Shown here: positions 59,301 to 64,000 of the stretch, in pieces
How positions within the stretch are numbered: the stretch's first letter is position 1
How the letters are laid out: each line of letters opens with the position of its first letter
Assembly: GCA_033439265.1 (NCBI GenBank)
Contig: JAVTVX010000015.1
Coordinates: 25,163,947 to 25,227,946 of the forward strand
Source: Dillenia suffruticosa
Taxonomy: Eukaryota > Streptophyta > Magnoliopsida > Dilleniales > Dilleniaceae
Direction: 5' to 3'
Length of the DNA: 64,000 nucleotides
Notes under the pieces: generated by a model
What the model was told of the DNA's origin: nothing
Seen by the model: the letters and a program-made list of their open reading frames with translations, nothing else
The model's database searches: none
Translations under genes and position numbers: made by a program

Positions 59301-61856
59301 GTTCTCATCATCCTTTTTTGGGATGATCCATGGATTGGGGATTCATTCTTGTCCACTTCTTTCCCACATCTGTATAGATTTTGTAGACTTCATTTTGCTC
59401 CTAATCAAAGATTTTTATAATTGGAAAGGACATCCAACCTCTTGGAACTTTCATTATAAGCAATTTTAATGATAGAGAACCCGTAGAGTTTTCTTCCTTA
59501 ATTTCACTCTTACATGGGAACAAATCTCCCTATAATGTTTTGAACACCAGGATTTGGAGTTCTAATACTTTGGGTGCTTTTTCTTGCAAATCTCTGTTTC
59601 ATCATTTTATTGGTCTTCCACAACACCCTTGTTTTCCTTTAAAAGGAAGGCTAAGTTTTCTACCAACTTAAGGCTTTTATTTGGTGTATGGTGCTTGGAC
59701 AAGATTAATACCAACGATCCACACCAAAAGAGGAGATTTTATAACATTAACTTTTTGAATGTATGTGTCACGTGCTTAAAATGTTCAGAAGGTAGAGATC
59801 ACTTATTTCTTCATTGTTGTGTTACAAGGGAGATACAGAATTGCCTATTTGTGCGTGGCAATGAATGAGATATTCTTGAAAACCTCCTTTATTTGTTTCT
59901 TACGAAGTTTGGGGTCTGGGAGGGAAGAATTATGCTCATCTTCATTGTTGTGTTACAAGGGAGATGCAAAATCGCCTATTTGTGTGTGGCAATGAATGAG
60001 ATATTCCTGAAAGCCTCCTTTATTTGTTTCTTACGAAATATGGGGTCTGGGAGGGAAGAATGATGCTCATCTTCATTGTTGTGTTACAAGGGAGATGCAG
60101 AATCGCCTATTTGTGTGTGGCAATGAATGAGATATTCCTGAAAGCTTCCCTTATTTGTTTCTTACGAAGTTTGGGGTCTGGGAGGGAAGAATGATGCTCA
60201 TTTGCTTTGGAGATGCATGCTTCTTGTTATTCCTTGGTGAATTTGAAGAGAACGAACTGTCAAAATTTTCAAAATTTTGAATGTTTATCCCTCTCTTCTT
60301 TGGTATAATATTGGTTTCTATATTTTGTTGTGGGTTCATGCCTCTCGGGCTTACAATGATAACAGTTTATAAGAGTTGAAGAGGAATTGCAGAGCAGTGA
60401 TTCATCATCCTTTTTCCTTTTTTTTTTTTTTTTGGTTTTACTATTTATGGCTAAATGTTTTATTGCTCCTAAGAATATATTATTCTTCGGAGTCCTTGTA
60501 CATTCTTTCGTACCTTTAATACAAATCTCTTTTTCTATCAAAACAATAATAGTAATAATAATAAAGTGATGAAAGGGGATCCTAAACCAAAGTGCATTAT
60601 TTTGCAACAAAAGCAAATAAACCAGGGTCATAAATGTATTGGAAAAGCTCTTACAGCTCCCTCTTTTAATTGTAGAAGCACAAACCTTAACGAGGTGAGG
60701 CCCTGACTATCCAATAGAGAAATGAAATGTTAACCCATGGAAAGTTAAAGGGACAACTCATATGCTAATTATTTCCAAGTTGAAACAGTGAAAGAGCCCC
60801 ATCACAAATGGATTCCTTGCTTCGGCAACAGCATTTGTATCAAAATGATATGCCAATAGGTATTGGCACTGCATAATAAAGTTGATTTTCTCTGTCCAAC
60901 TTTTCATTCAAGATACCTTGCTGTCCCCTCAGCAAATCCAATTTTTCCAAATGATATGCCAATAGGAGTTGGCACTGCATAATAAAGTTAATTTTCACTG
61001 TCCAACTTTTAATTCGAGATACCTTGCTTTCTCCTCAGCAAATCCAATTTTTCCTTTCAAAAAATAAATAGCTATCTAACAAATAACTGTAGCCTGTATA
61101 TTTATTTACGTCATAAATTAAATTGATATAAGATGCAGCCAGCATAACAGTTTTCTGAAAATAATTGATATTAAGATCCCTAATACTATAAATAATTATA
61201 ATCCATCTAAGTTAGACGGATAGCAAATCAAATTCAGCAACCAGGCGAACCCTAGAAATTGCACTGTGATTTCTTATAATCATAACACAAAAGAAATCAC
61301 CACTACTTCTTCTAAGAAAGTCAAGTTCAAGTTCAAGTTGAAATCTTGCTTTTATGTAATTCAATGAGATTTAGAATAACAGTTTCTAGGGTTTTTAAAA
61401 TATGGTAAACCGGCCTTTGTTTTAAACCATGTGCACACCAAACTATATCAATTCATTCGATAACCTGAGCAAATTTGGCTAATTTAATCAAGACAATCAA
61501 ACAACAAAGAGCGGACTCACAGATTTCTCGTAGCGATCTCTCTCAGCGGCGGTGCAAATCTCGGAGGTGCACATCAACCGGTGCTCGTTCTTCCAATACA
61601 GATCTGAAAAATACAAAATACAGAATCAAAAAATCGCTTCTTGAAGAGAGAGGGAGAGAGAGAGAGAGAGAGAGAGAAAGCAACCTAGAAGCTGAAAGGC
61701 GGAAAAAGGGACGATGAAGACGGAAGGTTGAAGGATGAGAGAGACAAGAGAGACGAGACGAGACTTCAAGAGCTTAGGAGCCGGTAGAGTTAACAAGAGC
61801 GCAACTGCTGCTTCTGCTGCCACTACGTATGTCAGTAACGTCCACTGCAACCCCAT
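56349..61856 (-). CDS. Short BAP31-like ER membrane protein
   Basis: Four minus-strand exons, 61856-61685, 61603-61521, 56617-56562 and 56427-56349, join in frame to 129 aa, the length of the Arabidopsis homologues (At1g48440/At3g17780) as I recall them. The N-terminus MGLQWTLLTYVVAAEAAVAL begins a first membrane segment (about 3-25). A second follows at about 33-57 (LVSLVSLILQPSVFIVPF) and a third at about 93-111 (NAILCASACLFYWCIYRIC). A conserved luminal/cytosolic loop holds MCTSEICTAAERDRYEKS, and the tail KEIQSLEEVEKRYKGK is a short charged helix. Animal BAP31 carries a long coiled coil after the membrane domain that is missing here, as in this plant subfamily. By family it is an ER membrane protein, perhaps a sorting or quality-control factor; its role in plants is not settled. 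Intron 2 is 4.9 kb and full of LINE debris. Confidence 0.93.
57180..57620 (+). mobile_element. L1-type LINE 3' end
   Basis: Frames give a degraded VDHLLLHC zinc-binding motif (about 57183-57205), then IFPLAMFWSVWKEKNRNIDE (57337-57400), matching the W-x-x-W-x-E-R-N-x-R-x-F/I-E end of plant L1 ORF2. After the stop there is a short 3' UTR with TTTTGTATGTCATTTTGGTG and an A-rich end near 57590-57625. It is 5'-truncated and antisense to the BAP31-like gene. Confidence 0.7.
57770..57840 (+). mobile_element. SINE-like unit
   Basis: A-box-like CTTGTAATCAAATAGTAA (57775-57792) and B-box-like CAAGTTCAAATGTTGG (about 57819-57834), preceded by GAGATCT. It shares the GATCTC(G/A)AGTTC phrase with the unit at 1273-1362. 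Ends are undefined. Confidence 0.45.
59260..60580 (+). mobile_element. L1-type LINE 3' portion with internal triplication
   Basis: Successive frames show HPTSWNFHYKQ (about 59430), a WSSTTPLFSFKRKAKFSTNL stretch (59611 on), LDKINTNDPHQKRRFYN (about 59692-59745) and CVTCLKCSEGRDHLFLHC (59766-59819), the zinc-binding domain of plant L1 ORF2. A 131-bp unit that starts inside this domain is repeated three times. The 3' UTR reads TCGGAGTCCTTGTACATTC and ends in an A/ATA-rich tail near 60540-60570. A 16-base T run (60417-60433) lies within it. It is broken and antisense to the BAP31-like gene. Confidence 0.75.
59809..60201 (+). repeat. 131-bp tandem triplication inside a LINE
   Basis: Copies start at 59809, 59940 and 60071, exactly 131 bp apart. 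Each begins CTTCATTGTTGTGTTACAAG and ends near GGGAGGGAAGAATKATGCTCAT. Copies 2 and 3 are more alike than copy 1 (for example TGTGTGTGGC versus TGTGCGTGGC), suggesting stepwise duplication. The unit starts inside the HLFLHC zinc-binding motif. Confidence 0.92.
60846..61060. repeat. About 106-bp tandem duplication
   Basis: ATGATATGCCAATAGG.. TTGGCACTGCATAATAAAG.. TGTCCAACTTTT..ATTC..GATACCTTGCT..CTCAGCAAATCCAATTTTTCC occurs twice, starting at about 60846 and 60952, with a handful of differences. It lies in intron 2 of the BAP31-like gene. Confidence 0.85.
61644..61680. repeat. (GA)n microsatellite in BAP31-like intron 1
   Basis: A GAGAGAG run fills much of the 81-bp first intron (61604-61684). 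On the coding strand it is a CT tract and probably supplies the pyrimidine-rich part of the intron. Confidence 0.85.
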
Positions 61857-63384
61857 TTTTGTCTTTACCTTTGCTGCTGCTCTTCTCTTCTCTTCTCTTC
61901 TCTTCTCTTTTGTTCTCTCTTCTCACTCTCTCTCTCTCTCTCTCACCTTTTCCCTTTCTCAGTATTTCCTTAGACACGAAGGCAGGAAGTGAAGCACCCC
62001 CGCTGGGGGTGGGGGGGGCGGTTTTAGTTCATTCCTACTCCAAGATTCTCATTTTCCCAAATTCCGAATTTTATTATTAAGATCAAAATTATTCTCTAAC
62101 CATTTGATTAACCGTATTTGGTATTTGCTTTTTTTTTTTTTATTTTGTTATCATTAAATATTATCAAATATAATATATAAAATAAAATATTACGACGAAA
62201 TTCATATAACCTGCCCCCGATTAATTAGATATGTACCACGATGTTGAGTATGTCATTGGTATGACCGATCAAATAAAATATTTTTACCCAAAGGCTATGA
62301 CTAAGGATATCAACCCAATGTGCCTACGTTAGCTAATGTTTGGCGAATGATCGAAGGACAGAATGGTAATTTTCTACGTGACAATATTCAGCTTTTTGTG
62401 AAATCCAACAAATAGCTTTCAAACTCGGGACATCTTATTTAAATTGATCGGTTTAATAAATCATTCAAGTAATTTTGGGTGCTACAAACAATTCTAGTAC
62501 TTTTATCATCCTAACACCTTAACAAAAAGGCTAAGCCATTTTTTTTTTATATAAATAATTTGTATCTATAATTATATTTCGATTAATTCAATTTGAGTAT
62601 TATCGGATTCGATTTAAAATAAAGTCTCTTAATATAGTTTTTTTTTTTTTAAAATTCCAAACTCGATATTTGATTGAAGAAGTTAATATCTTTATCCATT
62701 AAGTTGATTGTCAGTTGATTAAAAAGGTCATATCATAGAATCACCGGACTATCAAAAGACCCAATTTGGCTTCGTCCAAAGAATATAATCTTCGTTTTAT
62801 TTTTAATATATAAAAAAACTTAAATTTAAGATTTTTATAAAGAGAAAAAATGGATTATCACCCGAGTTAAAACTCATTGGCATGAATATAATCTTTCTAC
62901 AAAAGTGGAAAGATTAGGCCCACCAAATTAAGCTCGACAGGATCCATGGCATACGAATGCATTTTGAATCAAACGGACCAAATCCAATATAACGATTCTT
63001 ATCGATATATTTTCATCATTTCTTAATTAAATTATTAATATATTTTGATTAATTCAAAGAAACAATTAATTAAACATCAGTCAACATATAGTAACGTACA
63101 TCATCACATAAAATTTAATTCATTTAGTTCAAAATTTATTTAAACCGCGTGACATTACTTTGTTCTGTTTGAAAAGTCTAGGCTCTAGCATTCAAGCAAG
63201 GCAGGGAAAGGATAGGTAATTCCCATTCTTGGAAGCTTTTGGGAAGCAGATGAAATAATTTTGAGGAAACTTCAACTATGACTTTCATTTGTAAGTTGAT
63301 TTCTCCTGTAGTTGAAGAGCAAGTTTTTTGATTTCTCATAGACACAACAAAGAGTAGTTGTTTGGTTACTATATGACACAGTGT
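61857..63384. other. Intergenic region and 5' UTR of the BAP31-like gene
   Basis: 61880-61950 is a CT/TCTTC microsatellite, a GA-rich leader on the minus strand just upstream of the ATG at 61856, so it is probably 5' UTR. A G run lies near 62010-62020. From 62090 the DNA is AT-rich. A SINE-like unit lies at about 62650-62710. No gene was seen until the PYD1 3' end. Confidence 0.6.
62650..62710 (-). mobile_element. Possible SINE-like fragment
   Basis: On the minus strand, TCAACTTAATGGATAAAG (A-box-like, about 62690-62707) is followed by ATATCGAGTTTGGAATTTT (B-box-like, 62651-62669) and an A run. It resembles the unit at 1273-1362 but is more decayed. Confidence 0.3.
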
Positions 63385-63744
63385 TCAATTAGAAACCATG
63401 CTCTCACTTTCCTTCACAAATCCATCTCCTGTCCAGTCCTTGTCTGATTGCAAACCTTTCCTGATTGCTTTCCTCAGTTGGATTGCTTCTTTCTGTCTTC
63501 TTACCAAATCAGTATGAGTCGTGAAGTAGTCGAGCGAAACACTGCAAATATTAAGAGCAAAAGGGAAAAAAAAAATGTCAACACAGATGCAAGTTCTGGT
63601 TAAGCTGCTGGTAATCACACTACTTTGTATTTACCCTCTGAAATCTTCTATTGAAGAGAAACCATGCTTTTTCATGAAATCTTTCAGCTCCTTGCACAGA
63701 TCTTTCACCAGGCTATATCCATGCATCATAACACCCGTGCAGAC
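63385..63744 (-). CDS. PYD1: Dihydropyrimidine dehydrogenase (NADP+), PYD1, 3' end only
   Basis: The last two exons on the minus strand are visible: 63744-63635 and 63541-63385, joining with the split Gly codon GG|T. The reading gives VCTGVMMHGYSLVKDLCKEL, then DFMKKHGFSSIEDFRG, and after the splice VSLDYFTTHTDLVRRQKEAI, ending DKDWTGDGFVKESESMVSN. This is the C-terminus of plant PYD1, the plastid enzyme that reduces uracil and thymine in the first step of reductive pyrimidine catabolism. CTGVMMHGY is the last part of the FMN/TIM-barrel domain; the tail is plant-specific. Upstream exons lie beyond the window, with at least 256 bp of intron (63745-64000) at the edge. The identification rests on the distinctive tail and is strong. 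Confidence 0.92.
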
Positions 63745-64000
63745 CTACAAAAGAGTGCCAGGGACAATATGGACATAGTATTAGTAACACATGCCTTTCT
63801 TTTCCTTATCATTCAATCGCATCAATGTACTTATATTCGTTGTTTGTTTCCACACTTCCATCATCTAATTCATCATCTCCATCGGAATCACTACTAAAAA
63901 AGACCATAAATGTACTCTATAGCACATTTGGGCAAAGTACATGTATATATGGTGTAGTAATCACAAAAATAATCAAAATGTGAAGGAAGCAAATAAGCCT
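63745..64000 (-). other. PYD1 intron, right edge of window
   Basis: AT-rich intron upstream of the penultimate PYD1 exon (acceptor TTTTGTAG|GTC). It contains a small minus-strand open frame at 63809-63907 (32 aa, acidic core SDSDGDDELDDGS) with no known match. No splice signals make it a PYD1 exon. Confidence 0.55.

Larger units (their letters stand above)
56618..61520 (-). other. Intron 2 of the BAP31-like gene
   Basis: This 4.9-kb intron holds L1 LINE 3' ends on the plus strand (antisense to the gene) at about 57180-57620 and 59260-60580, a SINE-like unit at about 57770-57840, and a 131-bp triplication at 59809-60201. Near 60850-61060 an approximately 110-bp segment (ATGATATGCCAATAGG..TTGGCACTGCATAATAAAG) is duplicated, copies starting at about 60846 and 60952. 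Confidence 0.75.

Noticed and set aside
61735-62080. Open frames on both strands around the BAP31-like 5' UTR
   Set aside because: They come from the CT/GA microsatellite leader and from the antisense of exon 1.

Overview
This is nuclear DNA from a eudicot plant. It is AT-rich. The genes have GT-AG introns, some several kilobases long, and the sequence carries plant-type transposons (hAT, CACTA, Copia/SIRE, Ty3-gypsy chromovirus LTRs, L1-type LINEs, tRNA-derived SINEs). The long, transposon-filled introns fit a woody or slowly evolving eudicot, but I do not name a species. There is no CRISPR array, operon or rRNA/tRNA gene.

Four host genes are supported, and their exons join in frame. They are: (1) a plastid-targeted DUF760 protein of the UV-B-induced At3g17800/At1g48450 family, minus strand, three coding exons, 1719-5572; (2) an extra-large GTP-binding protein of the XLG3/XLG1 type, plus strand, eight exons, 38181-54032, 870 aa; (3) a short BAP31-like ER membrane protein, minus strand, four exons, 56349-61856, 129 aa; (4) the last two exons of PYD1 (dihydropyrimidine dehydrogenase), minus strand, 63385-63744, running off the right edge. 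From memory, DUF760, BAP31-like and PYD1 homologues lie side by side in Arabidopsis (At3g17780-At3g17810), so this looks like an ancestral block with an XLG gene and a large transposon cluster inside it.

Layout: 1-1430 holds repeat debris and a SINE. 1431-5870 is the DUF760 gene. 5870-10370 is AT-rich intergenic DNA with microsatellites and a possible MITE. 10371-37626 is one nested transposon cluster. An hAT element, with its transposase on the minus strand, was split by two LTR-type insertions. The first is a non-coding, LARD-like element (12252 to about 18806) that itself contains a 2545-bp Ty3-gypsy solo LTR with a perfect 5-bp target duplication. The second is a SIRE-type Copia fossil (19394-36669) that itself contains a 6.8-kb CACTA transposon (26494-33265). 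The hAT end lies about 555 bp upstream of the XLG start codon. From 38181 on, the XLG and BAP31-like introns hold several L1 LINE 3' ends, one or two SINEs and a locally triplicated 131-bp LINE segment.

I did not find a new enzymatic or defence system. The most unusual structures are the multi-level nested cluster, the dense TGTCGAC-type motif arrays in the SIRE LTRs and 3' spacer, the regular 56-bp tandem array inside the LARD-like element, and the palindromic AGCGACGG islands of the CACTA element.
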